Shown in pieces: positions 24,219 to 33,192 of a stretch of DNA of 64,000 bases. Below the pieces are notes generated by a model. It did no database searches. It was given only the letters and a program-made list of their open reading frames with translations, and was not told the origin of the DNA. The stretch spans positions 141,815 to 205,814 of the forward strand of contig CACYJV010000003.1 in NCBI GenBank assembly GCA_902774815.1, given 5' to 3'. Both the position numbers and the translations under genes were made by a program. The first letter of the stretch is position 1; every line of letters starts with the position of its first letter. Origin of the DNA: an uncultured Prevotellaceae bacterium (GTDB lineage Bacteria > Bacteroidota > Bacteroidia > Bacteroidales > Bacteroidaceae).

Positions 24219-25124
24219 ATGAAAGTATTTGAGAAATTCAAAGAATATATCTGGCTCGTAAACACCATTTATGAGGCTAAGGCTATAACCCTGGCGGAGA
24301 TTAACGAACGATGGTTACAAACAGAAATGAGCGAGGGTATCCCACTTTCGCGCACTACCTTCCATCGTCATAGAATTGCCATTGAGGAAATCTTTGGTCT
24401 TTACATTGATTGTGACAAGAAAAACGGTAACAAATATTATATAGGTAATCATCATGTTTTGCGCGAGCATTCTGTGCAGAACTGGATGCTTTCAACACTG
24501 AGTGTCAGCAACACCTTAGGCGAAAGCCAGAGCCTTCACCAGCGAATCCTCTTAGAGAATATTCCCTCTGGTGGCGAGCGGTTGCAATTGGTTGTCAAGG
24601 CGATGAAGGAGAGTCGGTGCCTAATGATGAGTTACAGACGTTATGGGGCGATGGCAAGTTATTCTTGCATGATAGAACCATATTGTTTGAAGTTGTTCCG
24701 TCAACGTTGGTATATACTGGGAAGGTTGTCGAACGGCTGGCTGGCAACCTACTCTTTGGATCGTATAGAAGACATTTCCATGATGGAAACGAAATTCAAG
24801 ATACCAGAGGACTTCAATGCTGCCGAATACTTCCAAGACAGTTATGGCATTGTCGTTGACAGTAATCTGCCACTTGAGAAAGTTGTTCTTCGTGCCTACG
24901 GCAATGAAAGATACTATCTTCGGGACCTCCCCCTCCATCATAGCCAACGGGAAATCGGGAAAACGGAAGAATATACGGATTTCGAGCTACACATCAAGAC
25001 TACCTTCGATTTCAAAACGCAATTATTTTCTCGTGGAGCATGGCTTCAGGTAATAGAACCGCAATCTCTGGCTGACGAAATGATAGAATGGCACCAAAGC
25101 GCTGTTGAACGATACAAAAAGTGA
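24219..25124 (+). CDS. WYL-domain transcriptional regulator
   Basis: A 301-residue regulator. Residues ~1-75 form a winged-helix-like DNA-binding region (ITLAEINERWLQ, PLSRTTFHRHRIAIEEIFG). The WYL domain spans about 120-205 with MMSYRRYG, IEPYCLKLFRQRWYILGR and TYSLDRIEDI. A C-terminal WCX-like extension ends QSLADEMIEWHQSAVERYKK. Proteins of this architecture (BrxR/CapW-like) repress anti-phage operons by binding inverted repeats and respond to a ligand sensed by WYL. Position at the head of the DUF262 island and the inverted repeats at 24159 and 25139 support such a role. Confidence 0.85.
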   Translation: MKVFEKFKEYIWLVNTIYEAKAITLAEINERWLQTEMSEGIPLSRTTFHRHRIAIEEIFGLYIDCDKKNGNKYYIGNHHVLREHSVQNWMLSTLSVSNTLGESQSLHQRILLENIPSGGERLQLVVKAMKESRCLMMSYRRYGAMASYSCMIEPYCLKLFRQRWYILGRLSNGWLATYSLDRIEDISMMETKFKIPEDFNAAEYFQDSYGIVVDSNLPLEKVVLRAYGNERYYLRDLPLHHSQREIGKTEEYTDFELHIKTTFDFKTQLFSRGAWLQVIEPQSLADEMIEWHQSAVERYKK

Positions 25125-25138
25125 TAATTCTTTCAGAC

Positions 25139-25174
25139 TGTTCCATGTTTTGAAACAACCTCGCGCTATCTTTG
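25139..25174 (+). promoter_or_regulatory. Promoter with TGTTCCA-N5-TGAAACA inverted repeat before the HIRAN gene
   Basis: The arms TGTTCCA (25139-25145) and TGAAACA (25151-25157) have one mismatch. They occupy the -33 region of a consensus -7 box TATCTTTG (25167-25174). The similarity to the repeat before the WYL gene suggests the same repressor acts here. Confidence 0.6.
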
Positions 25175-25203
25175 CATCGTGAATTTAAAGTTAAACCCTT
25201 AAA

Positions 25204-25569
25204 ATGCAAAGAAAGATGAAGACAAGAAAGAAGTATTTCATGGATTGCCACCTGGCTGGCCGTAAGTATCATGATGCTGACGAGGTGTGGGACGAATTGA
25301 AGGTTGGAACCCTCTTACAATTGCAGCGCGACCTTGACAATCGCTATGACGAAGATGCAGTAGCGGTGATGTACAAGAAAGAAGGTGAAGAGGAGCCTTA
25401 TTGCATTGGCTATATTCCACGAGATGAAAATGGAGTCATTGCAGCCTTCCTCGAAATGGGATGGACAGATGTGTTTGAATGCCGCATCAGCAAGAAAAAT
25501 GAAGAGATGCATCCCGAGTATCAGATTTATCTGACCATAAAAATTAAGAGGAACATTTCTAAAGCATAA
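25204..25569 (+). CDS. HIRAN-domain protein
   Basis: A 121-residue protein made of a single HIRAN domain. Typical features are CHLAGRKYHDADEVWDELKVGTLLQLQRD, then NRYDEDAVAVMY and YCIGYIPRDENGVIAAFLEMG. HIRAN domains bind single-stranded or stalled-fork 3' DNA ends in HLTF-type proteins and appear as stand-alone genes in bacteria next to helicases and restriction genes. Here it is the first gene behind the second operator-like site and probably starts the operon reaching the DUF262 genes. A role in sensing foreign or damaged DNA is inference. Confidence 0.8.
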   Translation: MQRKMKTRKKYFMDCHLAGRKYHDADEVWDELKVGTLLQLQRDLDNRYDEDAVAVMYKKEGEEEPYCIGYIPRDENGVIAAFLEMGWTDVFECRISKKNEEMHPEYQIYLTIKIKRNISKA

Positions 25570-25596
25570 AAGTTGTAACTTAATCATTTTACGAAT

Positions 25597-25833
25597 ATGA
25601 ATATTTTTCTAAATGAAATATGGTGTGATATATCTTGGCGGCAAATTGCCAACAAATATCTCCACCGGCATTCTTCTTGGTTATATCAAAAGTTAAGAGG
25701 CGTAGACGAAGAAGGTAACCCAACGAGTTTCTCACCTGAAGAAATCGGACAGCTAAGGGATGCTCTGATTGATTTATCTGAAAGAATCCGCTGGTGTGCC
25801 GATGGGCTACAACTGGAAAAGAATAATCAATAA
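25597..25833 (+). CDS. DUF5053 family small protein
   Basis: A 78-residue protein reading NEIWCDISWRQIANKYLHRHSSWLYQKLRGVD, then FSPEEIGQLRDALIDLSERIRWCADGL. This matches the pattern I know for DUF5053, found in Bacteroidota mobile and accessory regions. The fold is probably helical; the first half reads like a helix-turn-helix (ISWRQIANKYLHRHSSWLYQKL), so DNA binding is possible. It lies 27 nt after the HIRAN gene. Confidence 0.7.
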   Translation: MNIFLNEIWCDISWRQIANKYLHRHSSWLYQKLRGVDEEGNPTSFSPEEIGQLRDALIDLSERIRWCADGLQLEKNNQ

Positions 25834-25904
25834 TCACCACGGAGAAAGGCTAAAAGATGTTATTACAAAAAGGCCAAGAATGGCAATTATTGAAATTGTT
25901 TTCG

Positions 25905-25912
25905 TATCTTTG
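25905..25912 (+). promoter_or_regulatory. -7 promoter box (TATCTTTG) inside the island
   Basis: A perfect TAnnTTTG box that ends 7 nt before the ATG at 25920, giving a predicted leaderless transcript for the 75-residue gene and perhaps the DUF262 genes. Confidence 0.55.
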
Positions 25913-25919
25913 CAGTCAC

Positions 25920-26147
25920 ATGGAAACGATATTTGATCATAACATAACAGAGAACGAGGAGAGAGAGTTAAACGGCACAATAACTCGAGATACTTATCTG
26001 AGATTTATATCCCAGAAAGGTGCTTATGTTGATTTAGCTTATCTTTATCACATGCGGGGCCAAGACAGAAAAGCAAAAAAATTTATTGAGAAAACGAGAG
26101 ACTGCAACCTCATCAATTCATTTTGGAGGACTATCAAGCATCCTTAA
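25920..26147 (+). CDS. Small protein of unknown function in the DUF262 island
   Basis: A 75-residue, highly charged, probably helical protein (ITENEERELNGTITRDTYLRFISQKG, then YVDLAYLYHMRGQDRKAKKFIEKT). The second half looks like a single TPR-like helical pair (AYLYHMRGQDRKAKKFI). No family recognised. The ATG at 25920 is chosen over an in-frame start at 25857, because the promoter box lies between them. It ends 34 nt before the first DUF262 gene. Confidence 0.55.
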   Translation: METIFDHNITENEERELNGTITRDTYLRFISQKGAYVDLAYLYHMRGQDRKAKKFIEKTRDCNLINSFWRTIKHP

Positions 26148-26181
26148 TATCTGAAGTTCTTAAGTGCATAAAACAAGTTAT

Positions 26182-27720
26182 ATGAACGAAAAACAGGCCT
26201 TACAATTGGGTATAGCAAAAGTGGGCGAACTACTTTTGCAAGGGGAAATATCGAGAGTTAACGACGACCACCCCCTAAAAGATATAAAGTTGGTGATACC
26301 CAACTATCAACGTCCATACAAATGGACGGCCAAAAATGCCATTCAACTGCTTGATGACATCATCGAAGCGAAGAATGACAATAAGGAGGTGTATCGTGTT
26401 GGAACACTCATTCTTCACTATGACAAGGAAAAGAACATCTACAACATTGTGGATGGTCAGCAACGTGTCACCACCTTCTCACTTTTGCTTTTAGCTCTTT
26501 TGGAAGAACAGCGCATAGAGTTCCTCGACCAGCAGGTTTCCGACAATCCTTATACACGAGTGAATGTGGCAAATAACTATAGGGCTTTTGTGCGAAGAAG
26601 AGATGCGATAGCTGATGCTCACACGAATGGCGATGTATCCAAGACGAAAGAAAATGATCAGGAAGAAAAGATACGTAATGACCGCAATGTGAAAGACTTG
26701 CGTGTATTTATTGAGAAACAATGTGAACTCATTGTCGTGATAACAAATGACATCTCGGAAGCGTTCCAGTTTTTCGATTCCCAGAATGCACGTGGCAAGA
26801 AACTCTATCCACACGACTTGCTGAAAGCTTATCATCTACGTGAAATGAACGACATTGGAGTTGAAGAGACTGAGAAAGTTGTAAAACGCTGGGAGGACGT
26901 AAACCAGAACAAACTGGCAGATTTGTTTGGAGAATATCTTTTCCGTGTTAGGGAATGGCTGCGAGGCAATTATGCCTGGGAACTGAACGAGCACAACATA
27001 GACAAGTTCAAAGGCATCAGCAAACGTGACAATTCACCATATGCCCAGTTTTTCAAAGGGGCTTTTGCATACGCTGATATGGTGAACAGGTCGGCAATGC
27101 CATTTGTGTCGGGGATGCACGATATGAACCCTTTCCAACTGGATGCTCCTATCGTAGCAGGAAAGCCGTTCTTCGACTATACCAGCCACTACTTTGAAAT
27201 ACTGAAGGACATACAGAATAATGACAAATATGTAGGATACTTTGTCAATGGTAACGAGATTGTGATGACGCTGGATCTACCCAAATATCGTAATGGAGTA
27301 GGTAATCGTATCACTCGAAAACTTTTTGACCTTGCCGCATTGCTATATGTGGATAGATTCTGCCCAGCCAAACCTACGCAGAATGATCTTGACCTCTTTG
27401 AACAATTCTTGGTACTGGCTTTCATATGGGCTTATTCACTACGAGCCCAATATTATAGCCTTGGATGGACATCTGCACAGAAATATATTATGGGAAATCC
27501 AGATGTCATCAATTCCTTTAATCTCTACAAAAGTATTTCAGAAGCCCCATCTCCTACGGTTTTGCTGAGTGAACTGGCTGACAAGATTAAACCTCTCTCA
27601 AGTGGAAGATTAGCCTCAAATGCAAAAGTCGATAACATAGATGAAATGGAGAAAGATGGAGGCGGTGTTTATTCGTACTATCTTCATTATTTCAAGAAAC
27701 ATAACTTTTACACCCTATAA
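26182..27720 (+). CDS. DUF262-domain protein (GmrS/SspE-like) without nuclease domain
   Basis: A 512-residue protein. The DUF262 ParB-like NTPase motifs are clear: PNYQRPYKWTAKNA (residues 40-53), GTLILHYD, and DGQQRVTTFSLLLLAL (91-106). A second conserved block, FFDSQNARGKKLYPHDLLKAYHL, follows at about 197-219. The C-terminal half is helical and ends without any HNH or DUF1524 motif, unlike GmrSD or SspE. The next gene starts 4 nt after its stop and encodes a second DUF262 protein that has such a C terminus. DUF262 proteins hydrolyse NTP and restrict modified or phosphorothioated phage DNA. A GTG 18 nt upstream is a less likely start. Confidence 0.85.
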   Translation: MNEKQALQLGIAKVGELLLQGEISRVNDDHPLKDIKLVIPNYQRPYKWTAKNAIQLLDDIIEAKNDNKEVYRVGTLILHYDKEKNIYNIVDGQQRVTTFSLLLLALLEEQRIEFLDQQVSDNPYTRVNVANNYRAFVRRRDAIADAHTNGDVSKTKENDQEEKIRNDRNVKDLRVFIEKQCELIVVITNDISEAFQFFDSQNARGKKLYPHDLLKAYHLREMNDIGVEETEKVVKRWEDVNQNKLADLFGEYLFRVREWLRGNYAWELNEHNIDKFKGISKRDNSPYAQFFKGAFAYADMVNRSAMPFVSGMHDMNPFQLDAPIVAGKPFFDYTSHYFEILKDIQNNDKYVGYFVNGNEIVMTLDLPKYRNGVGNRITRKLFDLAALLYVDRFCPAKPTQNDLDLFEQFLVLAFIWAYSLRAQYYSLGWTSAQKYIMGNPDVINSFNLYKSISEAPSPTVLLSELADKIKPLSSGRLASNAKVDNIDEMEKDGGGVYSYYLHYFKKHNFYTL

Positions 27721-27723
27721 CAC

Positions 27724-29751
27724 ATGGATAAGAATTTGCCTCTCAAAGAGTTGTCTATAGAAGATGTTTTTAATGGTAGCGATCATGTCACCTATGAGAT
27801 TCCCATCTACCAGCGCAATTATGCATGGGAGAAAGATGAGATTGCAGTATTAGTACGTGATGTTTGGGATGCTTGTGAAAAGCAGAAGGAGAATTATTTC
27901 ATCGGAACCCTTGTGACATACGACAAAGGCGATAACACGTTTGAAGTTATCGATGGCCAGCAACGACTGACGACTCTCTTTCTGATACTGAAAGCGTTAG
28001 GGAAGGAGATGAAAAACAGACTGACCTATCGGGCTCGTAAACGCTCAAATGCCACTATAGAAAAGATTCCAAGTTTTAAGCATGAATACCTTGATGAGGG
28101 TATTAAGAGAGGATATGAAAACGCATATCAGGCTATCGGTGAAATCGTTACGAAGGAAAAGGAGCAGTTGTTTGCCGATTATCTTTTGAACCACGTTCGT
28201 ATCATACACTATAGAGTACCCAAGGATGTTGATTTGAATCATTATTTCGAGGTAATGAATTCGCGTGGCGAGCAACTGGAGAAACATGAGATTGTCAAAG
28301 CCAAATTGATGAATAAGCTTGATAATGAAAGCGACAAAAATAAGTTTGCTGCCATCTGGGAGGCATGTAGCGAGATGAATACATATATTCAGGTGAAAGC
28401 GAACATGCAAGCTTATTTCGTGGATAATTTGAAGAACTTTGGGTACTATGATAAATCTTTTGATGACCTACCGGGAGACAGCAATTCTGCTTCAAAATCG
28501 CCTACACTATACAGTCTGATTTATGAACCGGAGGCTGAAACAGGTAAAAGTTCAATAAAAGATGACGAAAGTAGGAACAATATGTTTCTGTCAATCATTG
28601 ACTTTCCTAACTTCTTGCTCATCGTGCTTAAAATCACTTGCATGCGGGATGGCTATTTAAACCAAAGTGATTTTACACTTGATGACAAAGAACTAATCAA
28701 TGAGTTTGATAAGGCTATGGAGGCCAGACCTGGGGCTGAGTTTTCCAAGTGCTTCTGCTTCAATCTTCTGATGGCAAAATATCTGTTGGACAATTACGTA
28801 GTACACCATGCAAACGAAGAAGATTCCTATGAGCATAATCCCTGGCAACTAAGATATTGGAACAAGGAAGAGAAAGCGCAAACGAAGAACCTCTCCAATG
28901 ATGATGCTCAACAGGACAAACTGGTTCAGTTGCTTTCTATGTTCGAGGTGTCATTTACAGCTCGTCAGCGCAAGAACTATCTTTTCTATGTGCTCTACCA
29001 CCTATTTGAGAATAGGAATTTAGGAGATTATTGCAAGTTCTTGGAAGATTTGGCAAAGAAATATTTTTCTGACATTTATATGGATTCCAAGTGCCTCAAT
29101 GAAATCAATACCCCTAAACCTGGATCATTTGATCAGACTATTGTCAAAGAAGGGTGTGTTGACTTATCTATTTCTAACCCAGAAATTACCATAGAGAAAT
29201 TTAGTGCAATATATGGTGATGGTAATGAGAAGACGAAAGGTATCCCTTTGTTTGTATTCAACTATATGGATTACTGTCTTTGGGATAAATATGTCAAAAC
29301 AATAGCTGGTAAGGAATATAAGAAAGACGATGTAGAACGTAAAGCATTCTTTGAGGAATTAGGATGCTCAGACTTTGGGCTGGACGTTTTCAAACAGTTC
29401 TATTTCTCTCGTACACGCCGTTCTTTGGAACATTACTATCCACAAGCTTTGGTTAAAAAATATCCTGATGATATTAGTGAAGAAAAGATTAACTGTTTTG
29501 GAAACTTTGCCATGATTGGCAGCGATGTCAACAGTTCTGGCTCCGACTGGACTCCAAAGGCAAAACTTATTCACTATCTTGACCCGTCAAAGAAGATAAG
29601 GCAGGTGGGTGTAGCTTCTTTGAAATTCAGAATCATGATGCAAATGTGTCATGATAATGATGTGTCAGCAAGTCGTAAAGATGGCCAAGAATGGATGTTT
29701 GAAGACATCCAGAAACATCAGATGCAGATGCTTAATATAATATTTGGATAA
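27724..29751 (+). CDS. DUF262-DUF1524 protein with HNH-like C terminus (GmrSD/SspE-like)
   Basis: A 675-residue protein. The N-terminal DUF262 domain has IPIYQRNYAW (residues 27-36), GTLVTYD and DGQQRLTTLFLIL (77-89), then FEVMNSRGEQLEKHEIVKAKL. The C-terminal part carries an HNH-like DUF1524 motif: RRSLEHYYPQALV with Glu569/His570, then INCFGNFAMIGSDVNSSGSDW. This is the layout of GmrSD type IV restriction enzymes and of SspE. Together with the coupled nuclease-less paralogue just upstream it probably forms the effector of the island. Base composition is AT-richer than in flanking genes, suggesting horizontal transfer. Confidence 0.87.
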   Translation: MDKNLPLKELSIEDVFNGSDHVTYEIPIYQRNYAWEKDEIAVLVRDVWDACEKQKENYFIGTLVTYDKGDNTFEVIDGQQRLTTLFLILKALGKEMKNRLTYRARKRSNATIEKIPSFKHEYLDEGIKRGYENAYQAIGEIVTKEKEQLFADYLLNHVRIIHYRVPKDVDLNHYFEVMNSRGEQLEKHEIVKAKLMNKLDNESDKNKFAAIWEACSEMNTYIQVKANMQAYFVDNLKNFGYYDKSFDDLPGDSNSASKSPTLYSLIYEPEAETGKSSIKDDESRNNMFLSIIDFPNFLLIVLKITCMRDGYLNQSDFTLDDKELINEFDKAMEARPGAEFSKCFCFNLLMAKYLLDNYVVHHANEEDSYEHNPWQLRYWNKEEKAQTKNLSNDDAQQDKLVQLLSMFEVSFTARQRKNYLFYVLYHLFENRNLGDYCKFLEDLAKKYFSDIYMDSKCLNEINTPKPGSFDQTIVKEGCVDLSISNPEITIEKFSAIYGDGNEKTKGIPLFVFNYMDYCLWDKYVKTIAGKEYKKDDVERKAFFEELGCSDFGLDVFKQFYFSRTRRSLEHYYPQALVKKYPDDISEEKINCFGNFAMIGSDVNSSGSDWTPKAKLIHYLDPSKKIRQVGVASLKFRIMMQMCHDNDVSASRKDGQEWMFEDIQKHQMQMLNIIFG

Positions 29752-29802
29752 GGGATAAAAATACTGCAAAACTGTTGCAAGAAAAAGCCAAATAGATTAT
29801 TT

Positions 29803-30510
29803 TCACCCCTTGAATTCTACTATCATGCTGACTTCGCTGCCGATGGAGAGGGCTACGATGATGGTATCTGCAGCAAGATGATAGACCGTTGGCGTCAGTA
29901 CGTCGCCCAGTTTTGCGGCAACCCTGTACTCCACGCGAAGACCACGCACCTCGAAGTCTTCGGGCAGCAACTCCATTGCCATGCGTATGTAGTTGGCATT
30001 GTTCACATGGCGGTTGTAGTCGATGTCGGCTCTCATCACGCGGATGGGGGCCTGCACCAGCCCAGCCTCTTTGGGCAGGATGATGCGACGGTCGGCATAC
30101 GTCATCTCAAGCTGTGGCTCCAAGGTCATCGAAGCAATCGTTGCTTCGTCCACGCGCTTCAGCCTTCCGTTCGATTTGTCGACAAAGGCTCCCATACTCC
30201 ACGTACGGTAGCAAGGCTGTCCCTCGGCATCGTAGATAAAGGTGTTGCGGAATCCGAACATCGGCTTCATGCCATAGACGGAGGTGGTCACCGTCAGCTT
30301 CTCCTTGAACCGTGGCACACGGACCACTTCCACCTGCCTGGATGCCAGCAGTTGGGCCATGTTCTGCTCGGCGAAATACGTTCTGACACCTGGCTCCGAG
30401 TCAATCCACATCTCGGAACAGTCCTGCATCATCTGCAGGGCGGAAAAGAGTTTCAGCCGCCCCTCGCTGTCACAGGTGCTCGTTGTTACTTGATATTGTA
30501 GGCTGTACAT
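29803..30510 (-). CDS. Acyl-ACP thioesterase
   Basis: A 235-residue double-hotdog thioesterase of the plant FatA/bacterial acyl-ACP thioesterase family. The first hotdog starts YQVTTSTCDSEGRLKLFSALQMMQDCSEMW; the second includes VMRADIDYNRHVNNANYIRMAMELLP, with the catalytic Asn/His region NRHVNNANY. It would release free fatty acids from acyl-ACP in the cytosol. It is convergent with the end of the DUF262 island (52 nt apart) and its upstream region is repeat-filled with no recognisable promoter. Confidence 0.88.
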   Translation of the reverse strand: MYSLQYQVTTSTCDSEGRLKLFSALQMMQDCSEMWIDSEPGVRTYFAEQNMAQLLASRQVEVVRVPRFKEKLTVTTSVYGMKPMFGFRNTFIYDAEGQPCYRTWSMGAFVDKSNGRLKRVDEATIASMTLEPQLEMTYADRRIILPKEAGLVQAPIRVMRADIDYNRHVNNANYIRMAMELLPEDFEVRGLRVEYRVAAKLGDVLTPTVYHLAADTIIVALSIGSEVSMIVEFKG

Positions 30511-30518
30511 TTTTTAGA

Positions 30519-30755
30519 GTTCTTTCCCCGCTTCGCTCTGAAAGCGCCCCTGCGGGTCGAGCGGAGAGTTTAGAGTTGAGAGTTGAGAGTCAGTTTCAAA
30601 GTTCTTGCTCCGCTTCGCTAGGCAAGCGTCCCTGCAGGGCCGAGCGGAGAGTTCTGAACCGCGACGCAGTCGCTTTGAACCTCGCGAAGCGCATTGAACC
30701 ATTTGAACCGCTGCGCAGCAGCATTGAACCGCGACGCAGTCGCTCATTTTGCCTG
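30519..30755. repeat. Repeat-filled spacer with two dispersed ~45-bp units and TTGAACCGC units
   Basis: Copies of the dispersed family lie at 30519-30564 and 30601-30648. From about 30654 to 30750 short units such as TTGAACCGCGACGCAGTCGC (twice), TTGAACCTCGCGAAGCGC and TTGAACCGCTGCGCAGCAGC follow. No coding potential. The remaining 30756-30893 stretch is AT-rich and leads into the cysS promoter. Confidence 0.75.
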
Positions 30756-30893
30756 CAAAAGTACAAATTATTTGGGAATTACGGATGTCCGTTATTTCCT
30801 CATTATTGCTTGCTTTGCAACAGCAAAACGGCAAAAACTTGCGCAGAAAAAGAAAAAATGCGACGAATGGGCGATTATTTGCCCATATTTTTG

Positions 30894-30901
30894 TAATTTT
30901 G
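30894..30901 (+). promoter_or_regulatory. -7 promoter box (TAATTTTG) for cysS
   Basis: TAATTTTG fits TAnnTTTG and ends 34 nt before the cysS ATG. A TTTG at 30878-30881 is closer than the usual spacing, so the -33 element is uncertain. Confidence 0.5.
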
Positions 30902-30935
30902 CATCCACTGACAAAATGTAATTAGGAAACAAACT

Positions 30936-32444
30936 ATGGAACAGCAGAAACAGATACTACTGGTTTACAATACGCTGACGCGACAGAAGGAGCGTTTTGA
31001 GCCGCTGCATGCCCCGAACGTGGGCATGTACGTGTGCGGACCTACCGTCTATGGCGACCCCCATCTGGGGCACGCCCGTCCTGCCATCACGTTCGACATA
31101 CTGTTTCGCTATCTGAAGCACCTGGGCTACAAGGTGCGCTACGTGCGCAACATCACCGACGTGGGTCACTTGGAGCACGATGCCGACGAGGGCGACGACA
31201 AGATTCAGAAGAAGGCGCGGTTGGAACAGCTGGAGCCGATGGAGATAGCGCAGTACTACACTAACCGCTACCACCAGGCGATGGATGCACTGGGCGTGCT
31301 GCGCCCGTCGATAGAGCCGCATGCCACGGGCCACATCATTGAGCAACAGCAGTTGGTGAAGCAGATTCTGGACAATGGCTTCGCCTATGAGTCGAACGGA
31401 TCTGTCTATTTCGACATCGAGGCCTACAACAAGAAACACCACTACGGCATCTTGTCGGGACGCTCGCTGGAGAACACACTCGACGAGAGCCGTACGCTGG
31501 CGGGCATCGGCGAGAAGCACAACCAGGCTGACTTCGCCCTCTGGAAGAAGGCACTGCCCGAGCACATCATGCGATGGCCATCGCCCTGGAGCGACGGCTT
31601 CCCCGGTTGGCATTGCGAGTGCACGGCCATGGGGCGGAAGTACCTGGGCGAGCAGTTCGACATCCACGGCGGCGGCATGGACCTGGTGTTCCCACACCAC
31701 GAGTGCGAGATTGCCCAGGCTGTGGCCTCGATGGGGCATCAGGCCGTGAAATACTGGATGCACAACAACATGATTACCATCAACGGGCAGAAGATGGGCA
31801 AGTCGCTCGGTAACTTCATCACGCTGGAGCAGTTCTTCACGGGCCAGCACGAATTGCTGTCGCAACCCTACTCGCCGATGACCATCCGCTTCTTCATCCT
31901 CTCGGCTCACTACCGCTCGACGGTTGACTTCTCGGACGAAGCCCTGCAGGCCTCGCAGAAAGGATTGGAGCGACTCATGGACGGACTGAAGAACCTTGAC
32001 CGCGTGCAACCTTCCGACAGGTGTGACGCCGATACGGAGCGTTTCGTAAAGGCGCTGCGCCAACGCTGCTACGACGCCATGAACGACGACCTGATGACGC
32101 AGCTCGTGGTGAGCTATCTGTTCGAAGCCTGTACGGTGGTGAACAAGCTCATCGACCACAAGGCAACGATCTGCGCCGAATGTCTTGAGGAACTGAAGCA
32201 GACTATGCACCTCTTTGCCGAGGATCTGCTGGGGCTGCAAGGGGCCAACAACAAGGGGCAAGGGGCAAGTGCCGCACGCGAAGAGTCGTTCGGCAAGGTG
32301 GTCGACATGGTGCTTGACCTGCGTGCCAAGGCAAAGGCCAACAAGGACTGGGCCACGAGCGACAAGATACGCGACGAGTTGGCCGCACTGGGCTTCGAGG
32401 TGAAGGACACCAAGGACGGAGCCACGTGGAAACTGAACGTATAA
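30936..32444 (+). CDS. cysS: Cysteinyl-tRNA synthetase
   Basis: A 502-residue class I synthetase that charges tRNA-Cys. It has the HIGH motif as HLGH (residues 43-46), the zinc-binding Cys34 in [10 protein letters not shown], further ligands in WHCECTAMG and PHHECEIAQ, and the KMSKS motif as KMGKS (286-290). A DALR-type helical domain and the C-terminal [23 protein letters not shown] segment are present. A short low-complexity linker ([10 protein letters not shown]) sits at about residues 438-447, consistent with recent insertion of a few codons. Confidence 0.97.
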   Translation: MEQQKQILLVYNTLTRQKERFEPLHAPNVGMYVCGPTVYGDPHLGHARPAITFDILFRYLKHLGYKVRYVRNITDVGHLEHDADEGDDKIQKKARLEQLEPMEIAQYYTNRYHQAMDALGVLRPSIEPHATGHIIEQQQLVKQILDNGFAYESNGSVYFDIEAYNKKHHYGILSGRSLENTLDESRTLAGIGEKHNQADFALWKKALPEHIMRWPSPWSDGFPGWHCECTAMGRKYLGEQFDIHGGGMDLVFPHHECEIAQAVASMGHQAVKYWMHNNMITINGQKMGKSLGNFITLEQFFTGQHELLSQPYSPMTIRFFILSAHYRSTVDFSDEALQASQKGLERLMDGLKNLDRVQPSDRCDADTERFVKALRQRCYDAMNDDLMTQLVVSYLFEACTVVNKLIDHKATICAECLEELKQTMHLFAEDLLGLQGANNKGQGASAAREESFGKVVDMVLDLRAKAKANKDWATSDKIRDELAALGFEVKDTKDGATWKLNV

Positions 32445-32493
32445 GCAAGAATTATTTGGGGATGGGAGGCTTCGGGCGCCCGCCCCGCTACGA

Positions 32494-33192
32494 CTAGTCT
32501 TTCGTGAAGGTCAGCGCAAGGATGCTGGCCTTCACGTCGTTTATCTTCAACAGTTCACGGCCGAACGACATGGTTGTGGCTCCCGTCGTGACCACATCGT
32601 CGACGATGAGTACGTGGCTGCCTGCTACGGCATCAGGGGCTTTCAGCAGGAAGACGTCGTCCACATTCTTCTGTCGGTCGGCATGTGCCAAGCGCGTCTG
32701 ACTGCCTTTGAACTCGGTACGCACGACAACACCATCGGCAATGGGTATTCCTGTGGCCAGGCTGAGTCCCTGGGCAATGTGCCGCGACTGGTTGTAGCCA
32801 CGCTCATGCAGGCGGGTGGGCGCCAAGGGGATGGGCATCAGCACGTCGATGCCATCGAAGAAGTGATGTTTCTGCAATTCGGCTCCCATGATACGACCTA
32901 ACAAATCGCCCAACGCAGGCTGGCCGTGGTACTTCAATGTCTTTACCATTCGACTTGAAATATTGTCGGGCGAGTAGAAAGCCCATGCTGCCGCTCGCTC
33001 AACAGGAAGACGACCATAGTAGAGTTTGGCCATAGGGTTTTCGTAGGGGTCGGAGGCAAAACCAGTCCGAGGCACGGACAGCAGACAGCTGGTGCAGACG
33101 TACTGCTCGGTGAGTGCTAACCGGGCACCACATCCACAACAGCACCGCGGTGCCAGCAGATCGAACAAGCGTTTGAAGAACATGGTGTTCAT
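32494..33192 (-). CDS. comF: ComF-family phosphoribosyltransferase-like protein
   Basis: A 232-residue protein with a Cys4 zinc-finger-like N terminus (CCCGCGARLALTEQYVCTSC) and a type I phosphoribosyltransferase domain with the PRPP-binding loop VLIVDDVVTTGATTMSFG. ComF proteins are required for DNA uptake in naturally competent bacteria, although competence is not implied by this gene alone. Its start overlaps the recX stop codon by 4 nt, so the two are translationally coupled. An ATG three codons in (MFFKRLF) is an alternative start. Confidence 0.88.
   Translation of the reverse strand: MNTMFFKRLFDLLAPRCCCGCGARLALTEQYVCTSCLLSVPRTGFASDPYENPMAKLYYGRLPVERAAAWAFYSPDNISSRMVKTLKYHGQPALGDLLGRIMGAELQKHHFFDGIDVLMPIPLAPTRLHERGYNQSRHIAQGLSLATGIPIADGVVVRTEFKGSQTRLAHADRQKNVDDVFLLKAPDAVAGSHVLIVDDVVTTGATTMSFGRELLKINDVKASILALTFTKD

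Noticed and set aside
32224-32290. Inserted repeat in cysS ([10 protein letters not shown])
   Set aside because: Only a short low-complexity linker in a loop that is variable in the family; there is no inverted repeat like that in the U32 gene.
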